The position numbers and the translations under genes were made by a program. From SGZJ01 sp949372955 (GTDB lineage Bacteria; Bacteroidota; Bacteroidia; Flavobacteriales; Flavobacteriaceae): DNA of 64,000 bases. This document shows, one piece after another, positions 41,592-51,261 of this stretch. The stretch lies in contig CASIAX010000005.1 of NCBI GenBank assembly GCA_949372955.1, positions 62,001 through 126,000 of the forward strand, written 5' to 3'. The stretch's first letter is position 1. Each line of letters opens with the position of its first letter. The notes beneath the pieces are model-generated. The model saw only the letters and a list, made by a program, of their open reading frames with translations, was not told where the DNA came from and made no database searches.

Positions 41592-44009
41592 ATGAAAAAT
41601 TATCTTTTACTTACAATATTAAGCATTCTGTTTACCAACGTAACTATTGCTCAAGAATTCACACTTACGGGAGTCGTATTGGAGTCTGAAACTAAAGAGG
41701 AATTAGAGTATGCCATAGTAACTGTTTTAAGCACTGATAATATTGTAGTAACTGATGGATTAACTAATAGTAAAGGTAAATTTAGTATTACTGTAAAAAA
41801 GGGGGAATACAATCTGATGGTTGAATATATTTCACATAAAAACTTTATACAAGAAGGAGTAAATGTAGCCAGTAATTTAAAGCTAGGAAATATTGAATTA
41901 GACATTGACGCTGAATCTTTGGATGAGGTGGAGATTATTGCAGAAAATACAACGGTTGATATAAGACTGGATAAAAAGATATATACAGTGGGTAGAGATT
42001 TAACTGTAAAAGGAGGATCAGTTAGTGATGTCTTAGATAATGTGCCATCAATTTCAGTTGATGTAGAAGGAAATGTTGCTCTTCGAGGCAGTGAGGATGT
42101 TAGAATTTTAATTAACGGAAAACCATCTGGTTTAGTCGGTTTAAATTCAGCTGAAGCACTAAGACAACTGCCATCTGAATCTATTGAGAAAGTTGAAGTT
42201 ATAACCTCGCCATCAGCAAGATATGATGCACAAGGAAATGGTGGGATAATAAATATAATTTTAAGAAGAAACAAGTTATTAGGTTTTAACGGAACTGTGA
42301 ACGCGAATATTGGAGACCCTAAAAGTTCAGGGATATCTACAAACCTAAATTACAGAACAGGTGATGTTAATATATTTAATTCTAGTGGATTAAGCGACAG
42401 ACTTAGAGTTGGAGATTCTTATGCTTACTCAGAATATTACAATGGAGATGATCAAAGCTCTTTTATTAGAGACAATAGAAATTGGGAAAGAGAAAATAAT
42501 AGTTTATTTACCAATACTGGTTTAGAATGGTATATTGATGATAATACATCAATTACTACATCGTTTTTAACAAGTAATTCTGAAGGAGTTAACTTAAATA
42601 AAAACACGACATTAGAACTTGACAGTAGTCAAGATGTTATTAATGAAACTTTTAGGTTAGAAAACGAAATATCTAAAGATGAAAATTATGAGTATTCACT
42701 TAATTTTGATAAAAGATTTAACGATGAAGGACACAAATTAGTAGTTGATTTTCAAATGGGAGAAAACACGGACAATGAAAACTCTATTTTAACCCAAAAT
42801 AATTTAGACTTTGAGCAGATTACATCTGACGAAACAAACGACAGTAAACTTATTAAAGCAGATTATGTATTACCAATTGGAGAAAACAGACAATTTGAAG
42901 CAGGATTTAAAATAGAAGAATCAGATTTATATCAAGATTATAAAGTTTATTCTAATTTAAACAATAATCTAATATTAGATACAGAACAAAGTAATGTATT
43001 CCAGTACAAAGAGCAGATTAATGCGATATATTCCCAATATGGGTTTAAAATTGATGATAAATATTCTTTTCTTTTTGGAGTTAGAGTTGAACAAACTAAA
43101 AAAGACATTATTCAAATTACAACCGATGAACTAATTAAAAAGGACGATACTGGGGTATTTCCGACATTTAATTTTGGTCTTGAAATTTCAGAAGATGAAA
43201 GTGTAACTTTTGGATATAGCAGAAGATTAAGAAGACCTTGGTCAAGGTTTATTAATCCATTTCCATCGAAAAATAGTCCAACAAGTATATTTAGAGGGAA
43301 TCCAAATTTAGATCCAACTTATTCAAACAACTTTGATTTAGGCTATCTAAAGACCTTTGAATCTTCATTTTCAGTAAATTCATCAATGTATTTTCAAAAA
43401 TCAACTAATACATTTAATTTTATAACTCAAGATACAGGTGAAACAGTGAACCTTGGCGGAACAGATGTTCCAATAATTGAGAGGTTTCCTATAAACCTAG
43501 CTACTAATGCAAGATTTGGGTTTGAATTTAACCTCTCTTATAGACCTAGTAAAAAATGGAGTGTAAATTCAAATTTTAATTTATATAATAATAAAGTTGA
43601 AGGTGAATACAATGAAATTGATTATGGAAGTGAAAATTTAAGTTGGAGTATGAGATTAAATAATAAGTTGACTTTACCAGGTGAAATTGAGTGGCAAACA
43701 AGGATGAACTACAGAGGTCCAAGAGAAGATGCAGTCAATAAGACTAAAGCTAGTTACTCAACAGACTTAGCATTTAGTAAAGACATCTTAAACGAAAAAG
43801 GTACATTATCATTAAATGTCAGAGATCTCTTTGATTCTAGCGGAAGAATTAGTGAAGCATTTACAGAGACTTTCTATTCTGAATCAAAATACAGATGGAG
43901 TTCAAGAAGTTTTACGCTAAACTTTACTTATAGAATTAATCAAAAGAAGAAAAGGTATCAAAGAGAGGGACAAAGTTATCAAGGTGGCGGGGATGAATAT
44001 GGTGGTTAA
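41592..44009 (+). CDS. TonB-dependent-type outer-membrane receptor with CarboxypepD_reg domain
   Basis: An 805-residue outer-membrane protein with a signal peptide (cleavage near TIAQ), an N-terminal Ig-like carboxypeptidase-regulatory domain (about 25-105, FTLTGVVLESETKEEL), a plug-like domain (SVSDVLDNVPSISVDVEG and ARYDAQGNGGIINIILRRN) and a barrel up to about 785 ending SRSFTLNFTYRI. The tail is Gly/Gln/Arg-rich. The pattern fits outer-membrane receptors of the PF14905 type. No SusD partner follows, so a polysaccharide utilisation role is not supported; the substrate is unknown. Confidence 0.85.
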   Translation: MKNYLLLTILSILFTNVTIAQEFTLTGVVLESETKEELEYAIVTVLSTDNIVVTDGLTNSKGKFSITVKKGEYNLMVEYISHKNFIQEGVNVASNLKLGNIELDIDAESLDEVEIIAENTTVDIRLDKKIYTVGRDLTVKGGSVSDVLDNVPSISVDVEGNVALRGSEDVRILINGKPSGLVGLNSAEALRQLPSESIEKVEVITSPSARYDAQGNGGIINIILRRNKLLGFNGTVNANIGDPKSSGISTNLNYRTGDVNIFNSSGLSDRLRVGDSYAYSEYYNGDDQSSFIRDNRNWERENNSLFTNTGLEWYIDDNTSITTSFLTSNSEGVNLNKNTTLELDSSQDVINETFRLENEISKDENYEYSLNFDKRFNDEGHKLVVDFQMGENTDNENSILTQNNLDFEQITSDETNDSKLIKADYVLPIGENRQFEAGFKIEESDLYQDYKVYSNLNNNLILDTEQSNVFQYKEQINAIYSQYGFKIDDKYSFLFGVRVEQTKKDIIQITTDELIKKDDTGVFPTFNFGLEISEDESVTFGYSRRLRRPWSRFINPFPSKNSPTSIFRGNPNLDPTYSNNFDLGYLKTFESSFSVNSSMYFQKSTNTFNFITQDTGETVNLGGTDVPIIERFPINLATNARFGFEFNLSYRPSKKWSVNSNFNLYNNKVEGEYNEIDYGSENLSWSMRLNNKLTLPGEIEWQTRMNYRGPREDAVNKTKASYSTDLAFSKDILNEKGTLSLNVRDLFDSSGRISEAFTETFYSESKYRWSSRSFTLNFTYRINQKKKRYQREGQSYQGGGDEYGG

Positions 44010-44059
44010 GATTTATTTAAAAAAAAATATTAAATTTAACAACATTTAACTATAAAATT

Positions 44060-44230
44060 ATGAAAGAATTTATTTCAAAGTATTACCCAATTATAATAGC
44101 ATTTGTAGCTATGTTATATTCAATAGGTTTAGGTATTTCCGGAGATACTGAGTCAGCTCAGTATTCTGCACATTGGCCAGGAACTATATTATTATTTGCA
44201 ATAGCATTAAGACAAAGAAGAACCACATGA
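44060..44230 (+). CDS. 56-residue membrane protein, partner of the next gene
   Basis: A complete small frame from ATG 44060 to TGA 44228-44230. It has two probable membrane segments (about 9-26 and 41-50) around a Ser/Asp-rich turn SGDTESAQYSAHWPG, with a basic tail RQRRTT. No family recognised. It overlaps the start of the next small frame by ATGA (44227), the hallmark of translational coupling, which supports both as genuine. Confidence 0.6.
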   Translation: MKEFISKYYPIIIAFVAMLYSIGLGISGDTESAQYSAHWPGTILLFAIALRQRRTT

Positions 44231-44343
44231 GTATAGAAATGTATATAATTGGAGGTCTTATTTGGATTGCTTACATGTATTTCACGATATGGAATATTTG
44301 GCATAATTCAAAATCTGCAAAAAAAAGAAATAAACAGGAATAA
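44227..44343 (+). CDS. 38-residue membrane protein
   Basis: A frame from ATG 44227 to TAA 44341-44343, with one membrane span (about 5-24) followed by a strongly basic tail SKSAKKRNKQE. Coupled by ATGA overlap to the 56-residue gene upstream. It may form a two-subunit micro-membrane complex with it, which is inference. No family recognised. Confidence 0.55.
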   Translation: MSIEMYIIGGLIWIAYMYFTIWNIWHNSKSAKKRNKQE

Positions 44344-44372
44344 GAAATATAAAACAAGGGGATATTAAATTA

Positions 44373-44406
44373 AAAATGCAATATTTATTATAAAATAATG
44401 CATTTT
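44373..44406. terminator. Hairpin between convergent small genes
   Basis: AAAATGCA (44373-44380) and TGCATTTT (44399-44406) pair perfectly, with an inner TATTT/AAATA extension and one mismatch. It lies between the end of the 38-residue gene and the end of the minus-strand 57-residue gene. A run of T beyond the stem is better on the minus strand. A bidirectional terminator is likely, but GC content of the stem is low. Confidence 0.4.
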
Positions 44407-44427
44407 AATATATTATTCAAAGGAATA

Positions 44428-44601
44428 TTATTTTTTAGCTTTATTCTTTTTTTCGTCGCGAATTTCCTTCAATCTCTCAAGCAAAGATCCACCTACCCAA
44501 TATGGAATAACAAAGGTTAATAAAAATATCATTAACCAAAAACCTATACTGAGTATAGTTGCAAATGCTAAAAAACCTAAATACTGATCAAATTCAAACA
44601 T
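44428..44601 (-). CDS. 57-residue inner-membrane protein
   Basis: A complete frame from ATG (44599-44601) to TAA (44428-44430). It has one long or two short hydrophobic segments (about 8-35), then a V-P-Y-W-V-G-G motif and an acidic-basic tail ERLKEIRDEKKNKAKK. The stretch FWLMIFLLTFVIPYWVGG is a shape I recall in short flavobacterial membrane proteins. A strong promoter (TTG, 20 bp, TATCTTTG) stands upstream, which supports it as real. Function unknown. Confidence 0.7.
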   Translation of the reverse strand: MFEFDQYLGFLAFATILSIGFWLMIFLLTFVIPYWVGGSLLERLKEIRDEKKNKAKK

Positions 44602-44619
44602 AATTTATTTAATAAGTTC

Positions 44620-44650
44620 CAAAGATATACTGTTTAATAATCTTAAACAA
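44620..44650 (-). promoter_or_regulatory. Promoter of the 57-residue membrane protein gene
   Basis: On the minus strand TTG (44648-44650) and TATCTTTG (44620-44627) are 20 bp apart, the best match to the Bacteroidota consensus in this window. The start site would be near 44613, leaving a leader of about 12 nt. Confidence 0.6.
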
Positions 44651-44716
44651 TAAATAATAAAAAAATAATTGAACTTAAATTTGTAAATTTGTAGTCTAAT
44701 TTTACATATAAATAAT

Positions 44717-46102
44717 ATGGAATATAGGATAGAAAAAGATACTTTAGGAGATGTAAAAGTACCCGCAAATAAACTCTGGGGTGCTCAAACAGAGAGGTCT
44801 AGGAATAATTTTAAAATTGGACCTAGCTCTTCAATGCCTCTAGAAATTGTTTATGCTTTTGCATATTTAAAAAAAGCTGCTGCAATTGTAAACCACGAAA
44901 AAGGAATACTAGAAATAGAAAAAAAAGATCTAATATCTTCTGTATGTGATGAGATATTAAATGGAGAGCACGATAACGAGTTTCCTTTAGTAGTATGGCA
45001 AACTGGCTCAGGTACTCAAACTAATATGAACATAAATGAGGTTATCTCTAATAGATCACATCAATTACAAGGAAATAAGCTAGGTCATGGCACAAAACTA
45101 GTAATGCCAAATGATGATGTGAATAAATCACAGTCATCGAACGACACCTTCCCTACTGCGATAAGCATATCATCTTATAAACTATTAATTGACCACACAA
45201 TACCAGCTTTAGAGAACTTAAAAGAAGAATTTTATAAAAAAACTGTAGAATTTAAATCTATTATTAAAATAGGGAGGACACATCTAATGGATGCTACTCC
45301 ATTAACTTTAGGTCAAGAGTTCTCTTCTTATGTGTCTCAGTTAGAGCATGGAATAAAAGCTTTAAATGAATCCTTAGACCATTTAAGTGAACTAGCTTTA
45401 GGTGGTACAGCAGTTGGAACAGGGCTAAACACACCAAAAGGATATTCATCAAAAGTTTCTGAAATAATATCCAACTTAACAGGACTTCCTTTTATTACTG
45501 CACCAAATAAATTTGAAGCTCTTTCTGCTAACGATGCTATAGTGAGATCTCATTCTGCATTAAAAGGTATTGCGATAACTCTTAACAAAATTGGTAATGA
45601 CATAAGATTTCTGGCATCTGGACCTAGAAGTGGTATTGGTGAAATTTCACTTCCCGCTAACGAACCAGGAAGCTCTATTATGCCAGGAAAAGTAAACCCA
45701 ACTCAATGTGAAGCACTAACTATGGTTTGTGCTCAAATAATTGGTAATGACTCCTCAATATCATTTGGCGCTACGCAAGGTCACTTTCAATTGAACGTTT
45801 TTAAACCTATGATGGCATCCAATTTAATTGAGTCCTGTAAATTATTGGCTGACGCATGTAACAGTTTTAATAATAACTGTGTCAAGGGAATTAAGCCAAA
45901 TTATAAAGTAATTGAAGAAAAATTAAACAGCTCTTTAATGTTGGTAACTGCACTTAATCCAAGAATAGGTTATTATAAAGCTGCTGAAATAGCTAATAAA
46001 GCACACCAAAATGGAACTACATTAAAGGAAGAAGCTATTAACTTAGGATATCTAACAGCTTCTGAATATGATGAGTGGGTAAGACCAGAAGATATGATTT
46101 AA
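44717..46102 (+). CDS. fumC: Class II fumarate hydratase
   Basis: A fumarase of 461 residues, interconverting fumarate and malate in the TCA cycle. The family signature GSSIMPGKVNP (about 317-327) is intact, the GRTHLMDATPLTLGQE segment carries the catalytic His near residue 188, and SSNDTFPTA holds the substrate-binding residues. The length is normal for FumC. Two TAAATTTG -7-like boxes in tandem lie at 44676-44683 and 44684-44691. It is followed 13 bp later by hutI. Confidence 0.95.
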   Translation: MEYRIEKDTLGDVKVPANKLWGAQTERSRNNFKIGPSSSMPLEIVYAFAYLKKAAAIVNHEKGILEIEKKDLISSVCDEILNGEHDNEFPLVVWQTGSGTQTNMNINEVISNRSHQLQGNKLGHGTKLVMPNDDVNKSQSSNDTFPTAISISSYKLLIDHTIPALENLKEEFYKKTVEFKSIIKIGRTHLMDATPLTLGQEFSSYVSQLEHGIKALNESLDHLSELALGGTAVGTGLNTPKGYSSKVSEIISNLTGLPFITAPNKFEALSANDAIVRSHSALKGIAITLNKIGNDIRFLASGPRSGIGEISLPANEPGSSIMPGKVNPTQCEALTMVCAQIIGNDSSISFGATQGHFQLNVFKPMMASNLIESCKLLADACNSFNNNCVKGIKPNYKVIEEKLNSSLMLVTALNPRIGYYKAAEIANKAHQNGTTLKEEAINLGYLTASEYDEWVRPEDMI

Positions 46103-46115
46103 ATAAATTTATAAA

Positions 46116-47357
46116 ATGTCATTTACTCTCTTAATAAATATAAAAAAACTTTTACAGGTTAGAGAAAGTAACGTTCAATACGTTTCTGGAAAAGATATGG
46201 GTATTATTCCTTCAATTAATAATGCATATTTATTGTTAGAAAATTCTTTTATAAAAGAATTTGGTGAGATGGAGAATTGTCCAAATAAATTAGATGATTT
46301 TAAGGTTATCGATTGTAGAGGTCAAATGGTGTTACCTTCGTGGTGTGATTCCCATACCCATATAGTTTACTCTGGAAACAGATCAAAGGAGTTTATAGAT
46401 CGAATTAAAGGCTTGAGCTATACTGAAATTGCAAATAAAGGAGGCGGAATATTAAATTCTGTTGAAATTCTAAGAAATACTAGTAAAGAAGATTTACTAG
46501 AACAATCTTTAGAAAGAGTCCATAATGTAATTAAAGAAGGGACAGGTGCAATTGAGATTAAATCTGGCTATGGTTTAAATATAGACTCTGAAAAGAAAAT
46601 GCTAGAAGTAATTTCTGAGATTAATAAAAGTACTGAAATTATAGTAAAATCAACTTTTTTAGGAGCTCATGCTTTTCCCAAGGAATTTTCAAAGAACAAG
46701 CATCAATATGTAGATCTTATTATTAACAATATGCTTCCTGAATTTCATGATCTACAACTGATTAATTATGTAGATGTATTTTGCGAAAAAGGTTATTTTG
46801 ACTTATCTCAATCAGAAAAAATAATTTCTAAAGCTCAGGAACTAGGTATACAAACTAAAATTCATGTAAACCAGTTTAATTCAATAGGTGGTATAAAATT
46901 AGCGGTGAAATATAATGCCTTGTCTGTGGATCATCTTGAAGTGTTAAATGTTAAAGATTTAGAAATTTTAAAAAATAGCTCTACAATGCCGGTAGCACTT
47001 CCTACTTGTTCTTATTTTCTTGGTATCAAATATGCGCCAGCAAGAAAGATAATCGATAGCGGTTTACCATTAGCTATCGCTAGCGACTATAATCCAGGGT
47101 CATCGCCTAGTGGGAATATGAATTTCGTAATTAGTACCGCATGTATTAAAATGAAAATGACTACTGAAGAAGCAATTAATGCAGCAACAATTAATGGTGC
47201 ATATTCTATGGGAATAAGTGATAAAGCCGGAAGTATAACTATAGGTAAAATTGCAAATTTAATTATCACAGATAAATTAAATTCTATAGATGAAATACCA
47301 TACTCGTTCGGAAGTAACAAAATCAGTAAAGTGATTTTAGCAGGGGCTATTGTTTGA
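46116..47357 (+). CDS. hutI: Imidazolonepropionase
   Basis: An amidohydrolase of 413 residues that opens imidazolone propionate to N-formimino-glutamate in histidine breakdown. Metal ligands are His80 and His82 in WCDSHTHIVYSG, with later IHVNQFN and the aspartate in ASDYNPGSSP. GLSYTEIANKGGGIL is the family box. It lies 1 bp from the end of the convergent ftcD gene, which uses its product. hutH and hutU are not in the window. Confidence 0.93.
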   Translation: MSFTLLINIKKLLQVRESNVQYVSGKDMGIIPSINNAYLLLENSFIKEFGEMENCPNKLDDFKVIDCRGQMVLPSWCDSHTHIVYSGNRSKEFIDRIKGLSYTEIANKGGGILNSVEILRNTSKEDLLEQSLERVHNVIKEGTGAIEIKSGYGLNIDSEKKMLEVISEINKSTEIIVKSTFLGAHAFPKEFSKNKHQYVDLIINNMLPEFHDLQLINYVDVFCEKGYFDLSQSEKIISKAQELGIQTKIHVNQFNSIGGIKLAVKYNALSVDHLEVLNVKDLEILKNSSTMPVALPTCSYFLGIKYAPARKIIDSGLPLAIASDYNPGSSPSGNMNFVISTACIKMKMTTEEAINAATINGAYSMGISDKAGSITIGKIANLIITDKLNSIDEIPYSFGSNKISKVILAGAIV

Positions 47358-47358
47358 T

Positions 47359-49047
47359 TTAATTAAGTTGTTTTTCTACTAGTAGCATTATTTCTTTTTC
47401 TATTTGATTAGTTTGTTCAACTATCAACTTACCTTTTTGTATAATATCAGAAACATAATTATCATCATTTAAATCTTTACAGTTGATTCTCACATTCAAA
47501 TACGCACCCATTACAGCTGTACGGATACATAAAGCTGCAACACCTGCATCAGAAATAGAATTTGGATTACCTACCTCTGCCATACATTTAATGCTCTCTA
47601 AGCAAGCAAATGAAGTTTCCATAATTTTAAAAGGTACTTCAATAGCATATTTTGTAGCAGATTGAAGAGCTGTTAATCGAGATTCTTTTTGCTCATCTGA
47701 ATCTTTAGGTAATGTAACTGCTGCCATTATTCTATTAAACGCTTGAGTATCTTCATCTACTAGCTTTACTAATATGTTTTGATACGCTAAACTTTTCTCA
47801 CCCCATTTAGAATAAAACTCCCATTTGTCTTCCCATCCTCTTTTGTTTGCAGATAAATTAGCAACCATTGTGGATAATGCAGCTCCTAGAGCTCCACAAT
47901 ACGCAGAAATTGAACCGCCACCAGGTGCAGGTGATTCACTAGAAGTTTTATTCGCGAATTCAATTAAATTCATCTTAGCTAGCTGTTGATCATCATTTTG
48001 TAATGCGTATTCAATGATTCTCTCTTCGGGATTAAAGGGTTGTAGCTCATCTAGACCTAAAGACTTAATTGCAATATGAATTATTTCTTTATCTGAGATA
48101 GCTAAGGACCTACTTTGTTTATTTAAAAAGAATTTACCAGCATCTATCAAAACCTTTTTAGGCACTAATCCTATTAATTCAGAACCAGTGACTCTTAGCC
48201 CCCTAATCTCTGCTCTTTGACATGTTTTTTCAAAAACATCATGTAAACTTGTAACTCTAATATTGGTTAAATTATAAGATATTTGAGCAATGCCATATTC
48301 TTCAATGTACCAACCTATTCCTTTTAAGTTTTTAAATAATCCTGGCTCACGTATTGGATTATTATTATCATCTGTTAATACTTTACCTGAAATTTTCCCT
48401 CCTTGACGCTTAATTCTTCCAGCTTCCCTTAAGTCAAATGCTATAGCATTAGCTCTTCTAGATGAAGTTGAGTTTAAATTAATATTATAAGCAATTAAAA
48501 AATCCCTTGCAGATATTGCAGTTACTCCAGACTTGGAAACACTGTCATTAAAAATATTCGGACCATAATCTGGCTTCCATTCTATTGTAGTGATTTTTTT
48601 TTCTATGCCTTCATATTCACCTGACCTACAATTTGACAGATTTTTTCGTTTTTCTTCTTTTGCAGCATTTTCATAGCAATAAATTGGAATCTTTAATTCA
48701 TTACCTACTCTTTCCGCTAATTTGTGAGCATACTCTACAGTTTCTTCCATTGAGATATTTGAAATTGGTATCAATGGACAAACATCAACAGCACCCATTC
48801 TTGGATGTTCTCCTTTATGGATGCTCATATTAATAAGTTCCTTAGTTTTTTTAATTAATAAAAAAGCAGCATCTATCACAGCTTGAGGCTCCCCTACAAA
48901 AGTTATGACAGTCCTATTTGTTGCTTTTCCTGGGTCTACATTTAGTAATTTAACTCCATCTACAGTTTCAATAACTTCAACAATCTTATCGATTACAATT
49001 TGATTTCTACCTTCAGAAATATTTGGAACACATTCAATTAATTGCAT
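47359..49047 (-). CDS. ftcD: Bifunctional glutamate formimidoyltransferase/cyclodeaminase
   Basis: A fused enzyme of 562 residues. The N-terminal formiminotransferase (about 1-325) starts IECVPNISEGRN and transfers the formimino group to tetrahydrofolate; the C-terminal cyclodeaminase (about 355-555, ESPAPGGGSISAYCGALGAAL) releases ammonia from formimino-THF to give methenyl-THF. Many bacteria have only one half, so the mammalian-like fusion is of note, though it occurs in Bacteroidota. It converts the product of HutI, encoded convergently. Confidence 0.93.
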   Translation of the reverse strand: MQLIECVPNISEGRNQIVIDKIVEVIETVDGVKLLNVDPGKATNRTVITFVGEPQAVIDAAFLLIKKTKELINMSIHKGEHPRMGAVDVCPLIPISNISMEETVEYAHKLAERVGNELKIPIYCYENAAKEEKRKNLSNCRSGEYEGIEKKITTIEWKPDYGPNIFNDSVSKSGVTAISARDFLIAYNINLNSTSSRRANAIAFDLREAGRIKRQGGKISGKVLTDDNNNPIREPGLFKNLKGIGWYIEEYGIAQISYNLTNIRVTSLHDVFEKTCQRAEIRGLRVTGSELIGLVPKKVLIDAGKFFLNKQSRSLAISDKEIIHIAIKSLGLDELQPFNPEERIIEYALQNDDQQLAKMNLIEFANKTSSESPAPGGGSISAYCGALGAALSTMVANLSANKRGWEDKWEFYSKWGEKSLAYQNILVKLVDEDTQAFNRIMAAVTLPKDSDEQKESRLTALQSATKYAIEVPFKIMETSFACLESIKCMAEVGNPNSISDAGVAALCIRTAVMGAYLNVRINCKDLNDDNYVSDIIQKGKLIVEQTNQIEKEIMLLVEKQLN

Positions 49048-49112
49048 ATTTTTTTTTATATGAAATAAATATATTAATATTAAATTTAATTATTCAAATA
49101 TTATATCTAATT

Positions 49113-49577
49113 ATGAAGGTTAGTTTTATAAATTATCAAGATAAATATTCTAGTAAATTTTATGATTTGAACATTGAATGGTTAGAGTCCTCTTTTTATG
49201 TAGAAGAGCATGACAGATTAATATTAAGTAATCCAGAAAAATATATAATTAACAAGGGTGGTATAATTTTATTTGCAGTCATTAAAAAAGAGATAGTTGG
49301 AACTGTTGCATTAATGCCCACTAATAAAGTAAATATTTATGAGTTAACTAAAATGGCTGTAGATCCAAACTATAGAAATCAAAAAATTGGGCAAAAAATA
49401 CTAAAAAAAGTTATATCTGTTGCAAAAAAAAGAAAAATATATAAACTTATATTATACTCCAACAGATTACTAAAAAATGCAATTTATCTATATCTCAAAT
49501 ATAACTTTATTGAAATTAATTTAGAAAAAGAATGCCCTTACAAAAGAGCAAACATAAAAATGGAATTATTTATCTAA
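49113..49577 (+). CDS. GNAT family acetyltransferase
   Basis: A small GNAT protein of about 154 residues from the ATG at 49113; an earlier in-frame ATG would add a hydrophobic segment overlapping the start of ftcD. VGTVALMP, ELTKMAVDPNYRNQKIGQKIL (the acetyl-CoA pyrophosphate loop R/Q-x-x-G-x-G/K in a variant form) and AIYLYLKYNFIE are the motifs A and B. The substrate is unknown. Its 3' end overlaps ettA by 8 bp. Confidence 0.85.
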   Translation: MKVSFINYQDKYSSKFYDLNIEWLESSFYVEEHDRLILSNPEKYIINKGGIILFAVIKKEIVGTVALMPTNKVNIYELTKMAVDPNYRNQKIGQKILKKVISVAKKRKIYKLILYSNRLLKNAIYLYLKYNFIEINLEKECPYKRANIKMELFI

Positions 49578-51261
49578 TTAGTTTTCTGTATTTAATTCTA
49601 GTTGGAAGAGTTTCTTTACCTAGTCTTTTCTTTTTATTCTCCTCATATTCACTATAAGCTCCTTCAAAAAAGTATACTTCAGAGTTTCCTTCAAATGCTA
49701 ATATGTGAGTACAAACTCTATCTAAAAACCATCTATCATGACTTATGACTACCGCACAACCAGCAAAACTTTCTAAACCTTCCTCTAAAGCCCTTAAAGT
49801 GTTGACATCTAAGTCATTAGTTGGCTCATCAAGAAGTAATACATTACCCTCTTCTTTTAATGTCATGGCTAAGTGAAGTCTATTTCTTTCCCCTCCAGAA
49901 AGTAATTTTACTTTTTTATTTTGCTCACTACCACTAAAATTAAATCTACTTAGGTAAGCTCTTGAATTCACTTGCCTATCTCCCATTGAAATTAGCTCTT
50001 GACCATCGGAAAAATTCTCCCATATACTTTTTTCTAAATCAATATTTGTATGCGACTGATCAACATATGCTATTTTAGCAGTTTCACCAATTAAAAACTC
50101 ACCTTTATCAGGGTTTAGTTCCTTCATAATCATTTTAAATATGGTTGTCTTTCCAGCTCCGTTAGGACCTATCACTCCGACGATTCCAGCCTGAGGTAAA
50201 CTAAATTCTAGATTATCATATAATAATTTATCATCAAATGCTTTACTAACTTTAATTGAGTTAATAACGTTTGTACCTAAACGAGGTCCATTAGGTATAT
50301 ATATTTCTAACTTTTCATCTAGTTGTTTTTGATCTTGGTTCAACAACTTATCATAATTACTTAACCTTGCCTTTTGTTTTGTCTGCCTACCTTTAGCTCC
50401 TTGTCTAACCCAGTCTAATTCTCTTTCAAGAATTTTTTGCCTCTTCGATGCGACTTTACTTTCCTGAGCTAGTCTTGTAGACTTCTGATCTAACCAAGAT
50501 GAATAATTACCTTTCCAAGGAATTCCTTCTCCCCTATCTAGTTCCAAAATCCAACCTGCTACATTATCTAAAAAGTATCTATCGTGAGTTACAGCAATTA
50601 CTGTCCCTTTATATCTAGATAAATGTTGTTCAAGCCAGTCCACAGACTCAGCATCTAAGTGGTTTGTAGGTTCATCTAATAATAATACATCAGGTTCTTT
50701 TAACAACAATCTGCATAAAGCTACTCTTCTTCTTTCCCCACCAGACAAATATTTAATTTGTTTCTCTGGACTTGGTGTTCTTAGCGCATCCATAGCTATC
50801 TCTAACTTGGTGTCTAATTCCCAGGCATTTGAAGCGTCAATCATATCTTGAAGAACAGCCTGTCTATCCATCAATTTCTGCATCTTATCAGCATTTGAAT
50901 AAACTTCCTCTAAACCAAATTTATCATTAATGCCATTATATTCGTCTAAAATAGCTACTGTTTCACTTACTCCTTCTTTAACAATTTCTAGAACTGTTTT
51001 ATTATCATCAAGAATTGGTTCTTGTTCTAGAAAACCGACAGAATAGTCTTGTAGAAAAGTTATATCACCTTGGAAATTATTATCTAAACCTGCAATAATT
51101 TTTAATAAGGTGGATTTTCCAGAACCATTTAGCCCAAGGATTCCAATTTTAGCTCCATAAAAAAAACTTAAATAAATATTTTTTAATACAGCTTTACTTT
51201 CACCTGGAAATGTCTTGGTTAAACCAGACATTGAAAATATTATTTTCTTATCATCACTCAT
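49570..51261 (-). CDS. ettA: Energy-dependent translational throttle protein EttA
   Basis: An ABC-F ATPase of 563 residues that binds the ribosomal E site and gates the first peptide bond by ATP/ADP ratio. Two nucleotide-binding domains show Walker A GLNGSGKST and GPNGAGKTT, signatures LSGGERRRVAL and LSGGERNRLHL, and Walker B LLLDEPTNHLD and LLLDEPTNDLD. The arm between the domains and the linker RQTKQKARLSNYDKL are typical. It overlaps the end of the small membrane protein gene by 1 bp. Confidence 0.93.
   Translation of the reverse strand: MSDDKKIIFSMSGLTKTFPGESKAVLKNIYLSFFYGAKIGILGLNGSGKSTLLKIIAGLDNNFQGDITFLQDYSVGFLEQEPILDDNKTVLEIVKEGVSETVAILDEYNGINDKFGLEEVYSNADKMQKLMDRQAVLQDMIDASNAWELDTKLEIAMDALRTPSPEKQIKYLSGGERRRVALCRLLLKEPDVLLLDEPTNHLDAESVDWLEQHLSRYKGTVIAVTHDRYFLDNVAGWILELDRGEGIPWKGNYSSWLDQKSTRLAQESKVASKRQKILERELDWVRQGAKGRQTKQKARLSNYDKLLNQDQKQLDEKLEIYIPNGPRLGTNVINSIKVSKAFDDKLLYDNLEFSLPQAGIVGVIGPNGAGKTTIFKMIMKELNPDKGEFLIGETAKIAYVDQSHTNIDLEKSIWENFSDGQELISMGDRQVNSRAYLSRFNFSGSEQNKKVKLLSGGERNRLHLAMTLKEEGNVLLLDEPTNDLDVNTLRALEEGLESFAGCAVVISHDRWFLDRVCTHILAFEGNSEVYFFEGAYSEYEENKKKRLGKETLPTRIKYRKLIR

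Noticed and set aside
41651..42274. A 207-codon open frame on the minus strand inside the TonB-type receptor
   Set aside because: It lies wholly opposite a well-supported coding sequence, has no motif, and has serine/threonine/proline-rich composition typical of an antisense shadow.
44676..44691. Tandem TAAATTTG boxes before fumC as a proven promoter
   Set aside because: The only TTG upstream is 12 bp from the second box, too close; the duplicated box may be chance in AT-rich DNA.
49023..49112. Extension of the GNAT protein to 49023
   Set aside because: This would overlap the start of divergent ftcD and add a hydrophobic AT-rich segment that does not belong to a GNAT domain.
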